DNA of 64,000 nucleotides from the NCBI RefSeq assembly GCF_937127095.1, contig NZ_CAKZLP010000055.1, forward strand, positions 26,166 to 90,165, given 5' to 3'. Each line of letters starts with the position of its first letter. Position 1 is the stretch's first letter. The position numbers were made by a program, and so were the translations under genes. The notes under the pieces were generated by a model, which was given only the letters and a program-made list of their open reading frames with translations, searched no databases and had not been told where the DNA came from. Below are positions 16,208 to 24,527 of the stretch, in pieces. Source of the stretch: an uncultured Amphritea sp. (GTDB lineage: Bacteria; Pseudomonadota; Gammaproteobacteria; Pseudomonadales; Balneatricaceae).

Positions 16208-16968
16208 TGAAAAAGTTTTTTATCGCAATCTTGTTAGTGCTGGCGCCAGTGGCTGCTAGTGCTGCTACGGGTGGAGTTCATCTGGATGAGATGGCTCCGG
16301 ATCATGCGAATAAAGAGTCGCTGCAGCGTGGTATGGCGACTTTTGTAAACCATTGTATGGGTTGCCACTCGGCTAACTTTCAGCGTTATGAGCGTGCCGC
16401 AATGGATTTAGATATGCCTAATGAGCTGGTGCAAAAGCATCTGATCTTCGGTGATTCTAAAGTGGGTGAGCAGATGACTATTGCTATGCCTCAAACCGAT
16501 GGTGCTGCATGGTTTGGTACGCCTCCGCCGGATTTGACGCTGGAAACGCGTCTGCGTGGTGAGGCGTGGGTGTATACTTACCTGCGTAGCTTCTACAAAG
16601 ACCCTGCTCGTCCTTGGGGTGTCAACAACGTTGTCTTTCCTGACGTGGGTATGCCTAACGTTTTGGAAGGCTTGCAGGGGCTTCAGGTTAACCATTGCAC
16701 CCCAGCGGAGATGGCTCACCAGGTGAAGACCATTGATCCTCTGACCGGTGTTCAAATGGGTGGTTGTCTGAGCATTGCTGAAAAAGGTCAGCTCTCAGTT
16801 GAAGAGTTTGATAATACTATCTATGACCTGGTTAACTTCATGTCTTACATGGGTAACCCTGTTAAGCTGCAGTCCCAGGCAATTGGTTATAAAGTACTGA
16901 TCTTCCTGTTTATCTTCTTCTTCTTTGCTTACGCGCTGAAGAAAGAGTACTGGAAAGACGTTCACTAA
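16207..16968 (+). CDS. petC: cytochrome c1 of the bc1 complex
   Basis: 253-aa subunit with an N-terminal signal peptide (MKKFFIAILLVLAPVAASAA), a CMGCH heme-attachment site at about residues 50-54, and a C-terminal anchor (YKVLIFLFIFFFFAYALKKEYW). The motif GMPNVLEG supplies the region of the axial methionine. The start overlaps the petB stop (TAATG). The unit ends with the intrinsic terminator at 16992-17030. Confidence 0.96.
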   Translation: MKKFFIAILLVLAPVAASAATGGVHLDEMAPDHANKESLQRGMATFVNHCMGCHSANFQRYERAAMDLDMPNELVQKHLIFGDSKVGEQMTIAMPQTDGAAWFGTPPPDLTLETRLRGEAWVYTYLRSFYKDPARPWGVNNVVFPDVGMPNVLEGLQGLQVNHCTPAEMAHQVKTIDPLTGVQMGGCLSIAEKGQLSVEEFDNTIYDLVNFMSYMGNPVKLQSQAIGYKVLIFLFIFFFFAYALKKEYWKDVH

Positions 16969-16991
16969 ACGTTTGCTGGTCAGTAATACCG

Positions 16992-17030
16992 ATACGCGGT
17001 CCAATTTAGTTGGTCCGCGTATATTTTTTT
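16992..17030 (+). terminator. intrinsic terminator of petABC
   Basis: ATACGCGG pairs with CCGCGTAT, then one T-T mismatch, then CCAA pairs with TTGG around a 5-base loop (16992-17022). A run of seven T residues follows (17024-17030). Confidence 0.9.
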
Positions 17031-17058
17031 TATGGAACATGTGAAACGGGGTGATTTA

Positions 17059-17688
17059 ATGGGTGTAGTGGCCAAGCGTTCTTCTATGACTTTTTACTCC
17101 GATGGTAATGATCATTACAGCCATCGGGTACGTATCGTTCTGGCAGAAAAGGGTGTTGCAGTTGAGATTAACGATTGCGATCCAAACAATTTGCCTGAGG
17201 ATCTGGCTTCACTGAATCCGTACAACAGCTTGCCGACCCTTCTGGATCGTGAGTTGGTATTGTATGAGCCAAATGTGATGATGGAGTATCTGGATGAGCG
17301 TTTTCCTCATCCGCCGCTACTACCTGTCTATCCTGTTGCACGTGCTGAAAGTCGTTTGTTTATGTACCGTATTCAGCGTGACTGGTGTGCTTTGGCAGAT
17401 GTTATTCTGACGGCAGAGAGTGCTGGCGAGGTTGATGAGGCCCGTAAAGCGCTGCGTGACAGTCTGGTTGCTGTTTCACCTATCTTTGGTGAAAAAGACT
17501 ATTTCATGAGTGAAGAGTTTACCCTGGTAGACTGCTGTATCGCTCCGCTGTTGTGGCGTCTTGAGATTCTCGGTGTTGAGTTGCCGGAAGCGCAGTGCAA
17601 AGATCTGATTAAGTATATGACTCGCCTGTTTGAGCGTGAGGCATTTCAGATCAGCCTGTCTGAAGAAGAACGCGAAATGCGTGACTGA
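17059..17688 (+). CDS. sspA: stringent starvation protein A
   Basis: RNA-polymerase-associated protein with a glutathione S-transferase fold, involved in stress and stationary-phase transcription. The 209-aa protein has [16 protein letters not shown] near the N-terminus and [35 protein letters not shown], strongly conserved in SspA. The ATG at 17059 ([14 protein letters not shown]) is chosen because it has GGGGTG at good spacing and fits family N-termini. The ATG at 17032 would add nine residues inside the terminator tail of petC. It is followed by sspB across a small terminator. Confidence 0.93.
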   Translation: MGVVAKRSSMTFYSDGNDHYSHRVRIVLAEKGVAVEINDCDPNNLPEDLASLNPYNSLPTLLDRELVLYEPNVMMEYLDERFPHPPLLPVYPVARAESRLFMYRIQRDWCALADVILTAESAGEVDEARKALRDSLVAVSPIFGEKDYFMSEEFTLVDCCIAPLLWRLEILGVELPEAQCKDLIKYMTRLFEREAFQISLSEEEREMRD

Positions 17689-17713
17689 AGCCGGGTTTGT
17701 GATATTGATACAT

Positions 17714-17744
17714 AAAGGATGGGTTATTACTCATCCTTTTTTTT
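17714..17744 (+). terminator. intrinsic terminator between sspA and sspB
   Basis: AAAGGATG (17714-17721) pairs with CATCCTTT (17732-17739), extended inward by one G-T and one G-C pair around loop TTATTA. Eight T residues (17737-17744) follow. The T-run touches the GGAG ribosome-binding site of sspB, so it probably lowers rather than abolishes sspB transcription. Confidence 0.85.
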
Positions 17745-17754
17745 GGAGTATGTA

Positions 17755-18162
17755 ATGCAATCGAGTCGTGGATATCTTCTCCGTGCACTGAATGAGTGGA
17801 TTCTGGACAGTGGCTGGACGCCACACCTGGTGATTGATGCTGAGATTCAGGGTGTAATGGTGCCGCAGCAGTTTATCAGTGATGGGCAGATTGTTCTTAA
17901 TGTCGCACCTTCTGCTGTGCAGGGGCTGCTGATTGAGAATGATGCGGTCAGTTTTAATGCCCGCTTTGGTGGTGTGCCAATGAATGTATTTGCGCCGATG
18001 GTAGCTGTAATGGCGATCTACGCGCGTGAGAACGGGCAGGGCATGGGCTTCGGCGCTGAACCAGGTGTTGAGGCGTTGTATGATGGCGAGCCTGAGAATG
18101 ACCCTACACCGCCGGAAGCGCCTAAACCGAATAAGCGGCCTTCATTGAAGGTGGTTAAATAA
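17755..18162 (+). CDS. sspB: ClpXP protease specificity-enhancing factor SspB
   Basis: Adaptor that delivers ssrA-tagged and other substrates to ClpXP. The 136-aa protein has RGYLLRALNEWILDSGWTPH, the GQIVLNVAPSAV segment and VSFNARFGGVPMNVF, typical of the substrate-binding domain. A flexible acidic/proline linker follows, ending in RPSLKVVK, the short C-terminal motif that docks on ClpX. The ATG at 17755 with GGAG seven bases upstream is chosen; an ATG at 17719 lies inside the terminator hairpin and is unlikely. It forms the usual pair with sspA. Confidence 0.95.
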   Translation: MQSSRGYLLRALNEWILDSGWTPHLVIDAEIQGVMVPQQFISDGQIVLNVAPSAVQGLLIENDAVSFNARFGGVPMNVFAPMVAVMAIYARENGQGMGFGAEPGVEALYDGEPENDPTPPEAPKPNKRPSLKVVK

Positions 18163-18172
18163 GAGTCGGGGT

Positions 18173-18365
18173 CTGAAGTCCGAACGCTGCGCTTGTCCGA
18201 AGTCGGGAAAAACTGAGGTTGGTAGCTGAGGTAGCTGAGGTTGGTGGGAGGCGTGCCCCCGCGGCGAATATTTGTTGTCAGTGTCTGCTGATTGTTTGTT
18301 GCTGCTAGTGTCCCGCGGACAAGCAGTGAAGCTGCGCTCGGGCGAGCGCAGCGATCGGACTGTGG
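18173..18365. repeat. palindromic repeat region (families A and C) between sspB and dolP
   Basis: This convergent gap is almost entirely repetitive. Bases 18244-18274 match 47489-47519 at 28 of 31 positions (core GTGGGAGGCG). AGCGATCGGACT at 18350-18361 recurs exactly at 47639-47650. A GTCCGA-rich inverted motif occurs near 18177-18205, and a short direct repeat built on TGAGGTTGGT/TGAGGTAGC lies near 18210-18245. The GC-rich palindromes may also serve as the transcription end for both flanking genes. Confidence 0.7.
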
Positions 18366-18375
18366 ACATCTGCCT

Positions 18376-18942
18376 TTAATCGATATATTCAAATATCTTA
18401 ATGATTTTCTGAATGCCATTCACGCTGCGTACAATCCGCACTGCGTTATCAGCCTGAGAGCGTGTGACGAGACCCATCAGATAGACCACGCCGTTTTCAG
18501 TGACGACTTTAATCTGTGTTGCGTCGACCTGTGTATCACCGATCATATTGGCTTTGATCTTGGCGGTGATCCAGGTGTCGTTGGCGCGGGCCAGGGTTGC
18601 GGTAGGACTGGCGACGGTTAGTTCGTTGTGGATGCGGCGGATTTTACGTACCTGGCTGACAATCTGTTCAGCTTCCAGGCGAGTCTCTTCGGTGGCGACC
18701 TGGCCGGTCAGCAGCACGATACCGTTAAAGCTGGTGACGTTGACATGGCTGCTACTGAGTTCAACGGAGCCTTTGCTGATGTTAACGTTGGATTTGATCT
18801 CAATTAACTCGTCATCAACAAAGCTACCGGTGGTGCGGTCTGTTGGATTTTCCTTAATGGGTTCCTCTTTAAAGCTGCTGACAATCGTAGAGCAGCCGCT
18901 GCTTAAAAGACCTGCGATAATCAGGATAGCGATGCGTTTCAT
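18376..18942 (-). CDS. dolP: outer-membrane lipoprotein with two BON domains (DolP/YraP-like)
   Basis: 188-aa lipoprotein. The signal peptide ends in lipobox LSSGC, with the lipidated Cys near residue 17. Two BON domains follow: about residues 47-115 (VNVTSFNGIVLLTGQV) and about 122-188 (IKVVTENGVVYLMGLV). DolP supports outer-membrane integrity and quality control in E. coli. Gene order lpoA-yraN-diaA-dolP is the same as in E. coli, which supports the assignment. It is 3 bases from diaA, so the genes are probably co-transcribed. Confidence 0.9.
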   Translation of the reverse strand: MKRIAILIIAGLLSSGCSTIVSSFKEEPIKENPTDRTTGSFVDDELIEIKSNVNISKGSVELSSSHVNVTSFNGIVLLTGQVATEETRLEAEQIVSQVRKIRRIHNELTVASPTATLARANDTWITAKIKANMIGDTQVDATQIKVVTENGVVYLMGLVTRSQADNAVRIVRSVNGIQKIIKIFEYID

Positions 18943-18945
18943 CAG

Positions 18946-19536
18946 TTATTCTCCGCCAAAAAGTTGATAATCTATGAGATCGCACAGGGCATGCAGAATT
19001 AGTGTCTGTGCACCAAAAATCAGTGCCGGGTCATCTGCTGGTATGCAAAATTCGACCTCATCCGGCAGTAGTAGAGAGTGAATGTTGTCATTAGTTCCCC
19101 CGGTGAGTGCAATTACCAGCATATCCCGGTCATGGGCTGCCTGAATTGCCTGGACTAAATTGGCGGCGCGACCGTCATTTGACAGTATCAGCAGCAGGTC
19201 GCCAGGCTGTCCAAGGGCGCGTATCTGTTTTGAAAACACCTCATTAAACTGATCGTCATGGGCGATTCCTGTCAGCGCAGAACCATCTGCACTCAGGCAT
19301 ATAGCGGGCAAACCGGGTCGCTCATGGCGAAACTGATTCATTAGTAAGCTGCTGAAGTGTTGAGACAATGCTGCACTGCCGCCATTGCCGCAGCAGAGGA
19401 TTTTATTTTCAGACATCAGGCAGCTGAGTAACAGCTCTCCGGCATGTGATATCAGCGGTGTGTATTCTTCGATGGTTTGGGCATTAACCTCCATGCTGTT
19501 ATGGAACAGGCTAATAACTCGGTCTTGAAGTACCAT
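18946..19536 (-). CDS. diaA: SIS-domain protein, DiaA-like (DnaA initiator-associating protein)
   Basis: 196-aa SIS-domain protein. The sugar-isomerase fold is marked by KILCCGNGGSAALSQHFSSLL near residues 45-65, LILSNDGRAANLVQAI near 115 and VIALTGGTNDNI near 140. It is related to phosphoheptose isomerase GmhA, but its position between yraN and dolP is that of E. coli diaA, whose tetramer binds DnaA and promotes timely initiation. Note that the usual SGxS of SIS sugar enzymes reads SNDGRA here. A GmhA-type enzymatic role is less likely but cannot be excluded by eye. Confidence 0.8.
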   Translation of the reverse strand: MVLQDRVISLFHNSMEVNAQTIEEYTPLISHAGELLLSCLMSENKILCCGNGGSAALSQHFSSLLMNQFRHERPGLPAICLSADGSALTGIAHDDQFNEVFSKQIRALGQPGDLLLILSNDGRAANLVQAIQAAHDRDMLVIALTGGTNDNIHSLLLPDEVEFCIPADDPALIFGAQTLILHALCDLIDYQLFGGE

Positions 19537-19547
19537 CGGTGCTCCTG

Positions 19548-19931
19548 TCAGAAAGTGGCTTCAGGTCTGAAGGCGTCTTTATACCATACAGGGCAGGAAT
19601 CTCCACTCCCGTTATCCTGTTTGGCTTCAAATGCTATTACATCAAACCGACATACTGGCAGGTTACTGCTTTTCTGCTGGCTGAGATAGTAACTGGCTGT
19701 TTTTATTAATTTCTTCTGTTTACGGAAGTCGACAGAGAGAACGGCGCCACCCCAGTTGCTGTGACGTCGACTGCGTACTTCGATGAATACCAGCTGCTCA
19801 CTGTCCTGCATAATCAGGTCAATCTCACCAAACCGGCAGTGAAAATTCTTGCTAATTAGTTTTAGTCCTTGTTGCTTCAAGTAACTCAGTGCTTTCTGCT
19901 CGGCGTCCTTGCCGATCTGCTGTCTGTCCAT
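19548..19931 (-). CDS. yraN: YraN family (UPF0102) protein
   Basis: 127-aa protein of the endonuclease-like UPF0102 family. It shows GKDAEQKALSYLKQQGLKLI near the N-terminus, then RFGEIDLIMQDSEQLVFIEVRSRR, which holds the E/D-x-ExK-like nuclease core (GEIDLI...FIEVR). Here the usual lysine of EVK is arginine, as is common in this family. The biological role is unsettled. It lies between lpoA and diaA, as in E. coli. Confidence 0.9.
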   Translation of the reverse strand: MDRQQIGKDAEQKALSYLKQQGLKLISKNFHCRFGEIDLIMQDSEQLVFIEVRSRRHSNWGGAVLSVDFRKQKKLIKTASYYLSQQKSSNLPVCRFDVIAFEAKQDNGSGDSCPVWYKDAFRPEATF

Positions 19932-19958
19932 GCTTTATCCTGCCTGGGTAGTGCTATT

Positions 19959-21773
19959 TTAGTTCTCAGATTGGGCGATTCCCTGTTTAAAGGTTACCCA
20001 GTTAAGGGTTCGTACAATCTGATTGTTCTTTCCTAAAGAAAGTGATCCGGTCTCGCCCTCTATCTTAGCAGACGCAGAGGCAGATAGTTGCGCAAGATAG
20101 GGAAACAGGCCGAAAGCGTCGATACCCAGTGCGTAGAGGCGACCAAAGCGGCTGTTGGTGTCGTCCCGTAACTGTGCCAGTTGCAGATGGGTGGTTGATG
20201 GCGGTGCGCTTAACCAGGGTGTAGCAACAAAGCGGATACCGTTCAGGTCCTGATCTTCAATGGCTGATTCTGCGCCGGTATAGATCTGTGATGTAGCGTA
20301 AACGGGGATGTTGCCCGCATAGTGGTATGCCAGCGTAGGTTTAATCTGTCGGGCGGTTTGCGGTAGTGCGGAAAGGAATATTGCATCCACATCCTGTCGT
20401 CGGCGGCTTTCAAATTCGGGTCGTGCACCAATAATCCGGGTGAGCTGGGTATCTCGTGCACTGCTTTTCTCAGTGCCTAACAGTGTGGCTATCTGCTCAG
20501 AATAATTGGTGTCGGTGTTGTAAGTGAGGCTATCAAGGATGGTGCCTCCCAGTTCGGTAAAGCGCTGCTTGAAGGCGATCGCTGAGCGAACCCCCCAGTC
20601 AGTGTCGGGGGTGTAGATTAACGCCTGCTTTTTCTGATCGTTCCAGGCTTGTTCTGCTGCCTGGATCGCTTCGTCTTCGATGGCTAGTCCAAACTGATAG
20701 ATGTTAACTTGCTGGCTTCCCGGAGCGGTGTTGAGTGTTAACGTTGGAATGGGTGCCGGGCCAAAGTTGATCAGGTTTTCTACCATCTCTTTCTTTAGTG
20801 GGCCAATGATCAGGTCGATACCCCGCTCCTGTGCTATCTGGTAGAGCTGCTCGGGGTTGGTGATCTTGGTTGAGTCTAGCATGGTGATTCTGGCTGTGGT
20901 TCTGCCTGCTTTGACGGCATTGTAGTAAGCGGTCATGAATCCGGTGGTTATCGCTTCTGCCGGTTTTTCCAGGTTGCCGCTCAGAGGTAGATAGAGTGCG
21001 ATATGTTCCGCGCTGAGGGTGTCAGTGGCGGTTATTGCCAGGAGTGCATCCGGTGGGGTTTGTTGTGCCGGATGCGACTGCCAGAGGATCTCCCACTGCC
21101 GCATCAGTTTGTTTTGCTGGCTCAGGTCCTGTTGATTGGCGGTGCTAAGTGCCAGTTCATACCAGCCCTGTTGGTAGTAGCTGTTGTCGAGTCGCTGGCT
21201 TAGCTGTTTTAGCTGGTCTGCCGGAACCTGGGTGAGGAGTGTCCAGATGCGGTTGTGCAGTGCTTTGGTTTTGTCGGCCGGACTGTAGCTGCTGAGCTGT
21301 ATCAGCTGCTGTAGTTCGCTGAGCGTGTTCTGCTGATAACGGTAGGCGTCTGCCTGCATCTCGCCTATCTGATATTGCTGTTCGGCAGGCAGGTTTTTTG
21401 TGGTTTCAGGCGGCAGCTGTTGCAGGTAGCGCAGGGCGCTCTGGCCGTCCTGTTGCTCCAGGGCGGTGCGGGCCTTCAGCTCTGATATCTCAAACTGCAG
21501 AGCGGGTGTCAACAGCTGCATGTTGATCTCATCCAGGAGGCGGGAGGCTTCTCCCTCGCGATCCTGCATAATTAAAATACGTGCTGCTTCTGCTTTCAGT
21601 TGCGCGCTTTTGATGGGGGCCGCGGTCTCTGCCTGCAGGATTAATTCAGCGACTTGCTGCATGGGGTCGTCAGACCGCTGTGTTGCAATATTGCCCTGCT
21701 GGGAACCACAACCTGCCAGAAAAAGTGTCACGCTGGCGGTCAGGAGCAGAGACAGGCGGCTTGGAAACGTCAT
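19959..21773 (-). CDS. lpoA: penicillin-binding protein activator LpoA
   Basis: 604-aa outer-membrane lipoprotein that activates PBP1A from outside the sacculus. The signal peptide ends in LFLAGCGSQ with the lipidated Cys near residue 22. An N-terminal TPR-like helical domain (about 35-240) precedes a periplasmic-binding-protein-like domain (about 255-600), containing HIALYLPLSGNLEKPAEAI and RGIDLIIGPLKKEMV. Length is in the normal range. It is divergent from rsmI with only 25 bases between the start codons, the arrangement seen in E. coli, so the promoters must overlap or lie within the genes. Confidence 0.93.
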   Translation of the reverse strand: MTFPSRLSLLLTASVTLFLAGCGSQQGNIATQRSDDPMQQVAELILQAETAAPIKSAQLKAEAARILIMQDREGEASRLLDEINMQLLTPALQFEISELKARTALEQQDGQSALRYLQQLPPETTKNLPAEQQYQIGEMQADAYRYQQNTLSELQQLIQLSSYSPADKTKALHNRIWTLLTQVPADQLKQLSQRLDNSYYQQGWYELALSTANQQDLSQQNKLMRQWEILWQSHPAQQTPPDALLAITATDTLSAEHIALYLPLSGNLEKPAEAITTGFMTAYYNAVKAGRTTARITMLDSTKITNPEQLYQIAQERGIDLIIGPLKKEMVENLINFGPAPIPTLTLNTAPGSQQVNIYQFGLAIEDEAIQAAEQAWNDQKKQALIYTPDTDWGVRSAIAFKQRFTELGGTILDSLTYNTDTNYSEQIATLLGTEKSSARDTQLTRIIGARPEFESRRRQDVDAIFLSALPQTARQIKPTLAYHYAGNIPVYATSQIYTGAESAIEDQDLNGIRFVATPWLSAPPSTTHLQLAQLRDDTNSRFGRLYALGIDAFGLFPYLAQLSASASAKIEGETGSLSLGKNNQIVRTLNWVTFKQGIAQSEN

Positions 21774-21798
21774 ATACTTTCACACCCTGAATTTATAA

Positions 21799-22650
21799 AT
21801 GGCTCGAATACTGATGTCCGAAGCAGTTTTGTATGTTGTCGCAACGCCGATTGGTAATTTGGAAGATATGACGCCGCGCGCGCTCCGTATACTGGAGTCG
21901 GTTGCATTAATTGCGGCTGAAGATACCCGCCATAGTGGACGTTTGCTGTCACATTTTAATATCAAAACGCCGATGATAGCAGTTCATGACCATAATGAAC
22001 GCCAGCAGCAGCAAAAAATTATCGAAAAGTTGCAGCAGGGTAATGATATTGCACTGATTTCTGATGCGGGTACGCCGCTGATCTCCGATCCGGGCTTTGT
22101 TCTGGTGCGTGAAGTGCGTGCTGCAGGATTCAGAGTTGTGCCGCTTCCCGGGTGTTGCGCGCTGGTGGCTGCGCTGTGTGCTGCGGGCGTGCCGTCCGAT
22201 CGTTTTGCCTTTGAGGGGTTTCCACCGGCAAAGTCGCAGCAGCGGCTTAATTTTTATAGCGCATTGGCGGCTGAAAACAGAACGTTGATGTTCTATGAAT
22301 CACCTCACAGGATTATCGATAGTTTAAAAGATATAGCGACTGCCTTTGGGGCTGAACGTCCTATTGCGATAGCCCGGGAGCTGACCAAGACATTTGAAAC
22401 CTTTCTCAGTGGTACCGCCGAAGAGGTTCTTGCTCAGGTTGAGGCTGATCCTAATCAGCGTAAGGGGGAATTTGTTTTGATGGTTGAGGGAGCGCCGCAG
22501 CAGGATGATAGCCTGCTTGACCCTCGTAGTAGTGAGGTGTTGGATATCCTGCTTGAGGAGCTCTCCGTGAAGCAGGCTGCGGCGCTGGCGGCAAAAATTA
22601 CCGGGATCAAAAAGAAGGTAATGTATCAGGCGGCACTGGATCGTAAATAA
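21799..22650 (+). CDS. rsmI: 16S rRNA (cytidine(1402)-2'-O)-methyltransferase
   Basis: Methylates the 2'-OH of C1402 in 16S rRNA, using SAM. The 283-aa protein has the tetrapyrrole-methylase fold with VVATPIGNLEDMTPRAL, LIAAEDTRHSGRLL, ALISDAGTPLISDPG and the C-terminal KKKVMYQAAL. The usual PLPGPSA-type loop reads PLPGCCALVAALCAAG here, with three cysteines, which is slightly unusual. The start may be 21799 or the in-frame ATG at 21814. Confidence 0.95.
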   Translation: MARILMSEAVLYVVATPIGNLEDMTPRALRILESVALIAAEDTRHSGRLLSHFNIKTPMIAVHDHNERQQQQKIIEKLQQGNDIALISDAGTPLISDPGFVLVREVRAAGFRVVPLPGCCALVAALCAAGVPSDRFAFEGFPPAKSQQRLNFYSALAAENRTLMFYESPHRIIDSLKDIATAFGAERPIAIARELTKTFETFLSGTAEEVLAQVEADPNQRKGEFVLMVEGAPQQDDSLLDPRSSEVLDILLEELSVKQAAALAAKITGIKKKVMYQAALDRK

Positions 22651-22675
22651 TTCGCTCACTGCGTCACAGTTCTGC

Positions 22676-22703
22676 TTGCTTATGGTGGGCTTGCTGGTAT
22701 CCT
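22676..22703 (+). promoter_or_regulatory. candidate rnpB promoter
   Basis: TTGCTT at 22676-22681 and TATCCT at 22698-22703, with 16-base spacing and a GC-rich discriminator (TTTGCGCC), end 7 bases before the first base of RNase P RNA. The match is moderate and the call leans on its position. Confidence 0.45.
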
Positions 22704-22710
22704 TTGCGCC

Positions 22711-23072
<362 letters not shown>

Positions 23073-23655
23073 ATTTAACTCAGATGAATGATTGTCCTCG
23101 ACAACTCTTCAAAAAGCTCGGGGCTTATCGGCGAGCTCTACACTTATTTAACTCAGATGAATGATTGTCCTCGACAGCTCTTGTAAAAGATCAGGGCTTA
23201 TCGTCGAGCTCTACACTTATTTAACTCAGATGAATGATTGTCCTCGACAGCTCTTGCAAAAGATCAGGGCTTATCGTCGAGCTCTACACTTATTTAACTC
23301 AGATGAATGATTGTCCTCGACAACTCTTCAAAAAGCTCGGGGCTTATCGGCGAACTCTACATTTTTTATATCTATAATACCCGCGCCTCTTAAATTCCAT
23401 AAGCTCATCATGATAGGTTGTCCTCGACAGCGCTTGAGGAAAGTTCAGGGCTTATAGGCGAGCTCTACACTTATTTAACTCAGATGAATGATTGTCCTCG
23501 ACAACTCTTACAAAAGATCAGGGCTTATCGTTGAGCTCTACATTTTTTATATCTCATAATACCCGCACCTCTTAAATCTCATAGGCTTGATATGAGCGCT
23601 TGTCCTTGACAACTCTTCAGAAAGAACAGGGTTTATGGGTGATCGCTGCACATTT
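23073..23655 (+). repeat. tandem array of seven degenerate copies of the rnpB 3' end
   Basis: The motif TTGTCCTCGACA of rnpB (at 23031) recurs at 23092, 23165, 23238, 23311, 23418 and 23492, and as TTGTCCTTGACA at 23600. The intervals are 61, 73, 73, 73, 107, 74 and 108 bases. Each unit keeps the P2 strand, a GGGCTTATCG-like segment and a P1-like strand resembling GGCGAGCTCTAC. The longer units carry an extra AT-rich segment beginning CATTTTTTATATCT at about 23360 and 23541. E. coli rnpB is also followed by tandem repeats that include its 3' end; the units here are shorter and more numerous. Confidence 0.95.
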
Positions 23656-23963
23656 TCTTAGTTTGACGACAATATTTTAGACGTTTCGGCGGCAGAGCTG
23701 CTTTGGGAGCCAGGGATTGTTCGTAAAGGCTGGCATGTTTGTCAGTAGTGCTGCTTTGAATGTCTTTGAATTAATAAAGTTGTATTTTTCTTTTTCTTTT
23801 TTTTCATCTGTTGGTTGCCTCTGTTCTGTAGTTGTTAATCGTCTCTTGTTTCAACTCTCTGTTTTATCTCCTGTTTTTTTCTGGCGCTTCGATGCAGGAA
23901 AAAACTGTATTCGTCAGGCTCATAATCTTGCTTTTTATAGTGCTGTACTGAGGAGTTTCTCCC
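23656..23963. other. non-coding stretch upstream of the mraZ promoter
   Basis: T-rich sequence of about 300 bases between the rnpB repeats and the mraZ promoter. An open frame at 23717-24001 encodes a low-complexity, Phe/Ser-rich peptide without a ribosome-binding site and overlaps the promoter. It is not considered a gene. Nothing else is recognised. Confidence 0.6.
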
Positions 23964-23992
23964 TTGCAAACCAGTGGGTTAATTCCTATAGT
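23964..23992 (+). promoter_or_regulatory. sigma-70 promoter of the dcw cluster
   Basis: TTGCAA (23964-23969) and TATAGT (23987-23992) are separated by exactly 17 bases. The predicted start, near 24000, lies at the first MraZ-type repeat, so MraZ binding would block this promoter. Confidence 0.75.
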
Positions 23993-24001
23993 GTGCACTA
24001 G

Positions 24002-24026
24002 TGGGAAATTGTGGGTAAATGTGGGT
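24002..24026 (+). promoter_or_regulatory. MraZ operator: three TGGGN direct repeats
   Basis: TGGGA (24002-24006), TGGGT (24012-24016) and TGGGT (24022-24026) are spaced exactly 10 bases apart, each preceded by G. This is the known MraZ recognition pattern of E. coli and other bacteria. Another TGGGT at 23975 lies in the promoter spacer but out of phase. Confidence 0.85.
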
Positions 24027-24050
24027 TAATTTGGTTTTCGGGAGAGCTTT

Positions 24051-24509
24051 TTGCAGTTTCGTGGTGTCAATCCAATCAATCTGGATGCTAAAGGCCGTAT
24101 GGCCATACCAGCACGCTACCGTGACACGATCACGGAGCACTGCTGTGGGCACCTGGTTGCGACGATTGATACAGAGGAACGCTGCTTGTTGTTGTACCCG
24201 CTGGCTGAATGGGAAGTGATTCAGGAAAAGATTGAAGCGCTTCCCAGTTTTAACCCTGCGGCCCGCCGTATTCAGCGCTTACTGATCGGTCATGCTACCG
24301 ATATTGATATGGATGGCAATGGGCGTTTGCTGTTGCCCGCACCGCTACGTGACTATGCCGGACTGAATAAGAAGATTGTTCTGCTGGGGCAGGGTAATAA
24401 GTTTGAGATCTGGAGCGAGGATCTCTGGCTGGCGACCCGTGAAGAGTATCTGGCTGAAGCGGATGGTGGTGCAGAACTACCGAACGAGTTACAGAATTTA
24501 TCACTTTAA
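24051..24509 (+). CDS. mraZ: transcriptional regulator MraZ
   Basis: 152-aa DNA-binding protein with two SpoVT/AbrB-like repeats that represses its own dcw operon. The first repeat reads FRGVNPINLDAKGRMAIPAR (about residues 3-22), the second GHATDIDMDGNGRLLLPAPL (about 82-101). The end ELPNELQNLSL is typical. The start is a TTG at 24051 with GGGAGAG about 8 bases upstream; no ATG or GTG fits the conserved N-terminus. It is the first gene of the division cluster, directly behind its own operator. Confidence 0.95.
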   Translation: MQFRGVNPINLDAKGRMAIPARYRDTITEHCCGHLVATIDTEERCLLLYPLAEWEVIQEKIEALPSFNPAARRIQRLLIGHATDIDMDGNGRLLLPAPLRDYAGLNKKIVLLGQGNKFEIWSEDLWLATREEYLAEADGGAELPNELQNLSL

Positions 24510-24527
24510 ACCGACAGGGGTTAGCAC

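Noticed and set aside
18946..19536. Phosphoheptose isomerase GmhA
   Set aside because: The fold is shared, but gene order lpoA-yraN-X-dolP points to DiaA; kept as a minor alternative only.
23073..23655. CRISPR array
   Set aside because: The units are homologous over their full length to the rnpB 3' end, there are no unique spacers of constant size, and no cas genes are nearby.
23717..24001. 98-codon open frame before mraZ
   Set aside because: Low-complexity hydrophobic peptide, no ribosome-binding site, and it runs through the mraZ promoter.
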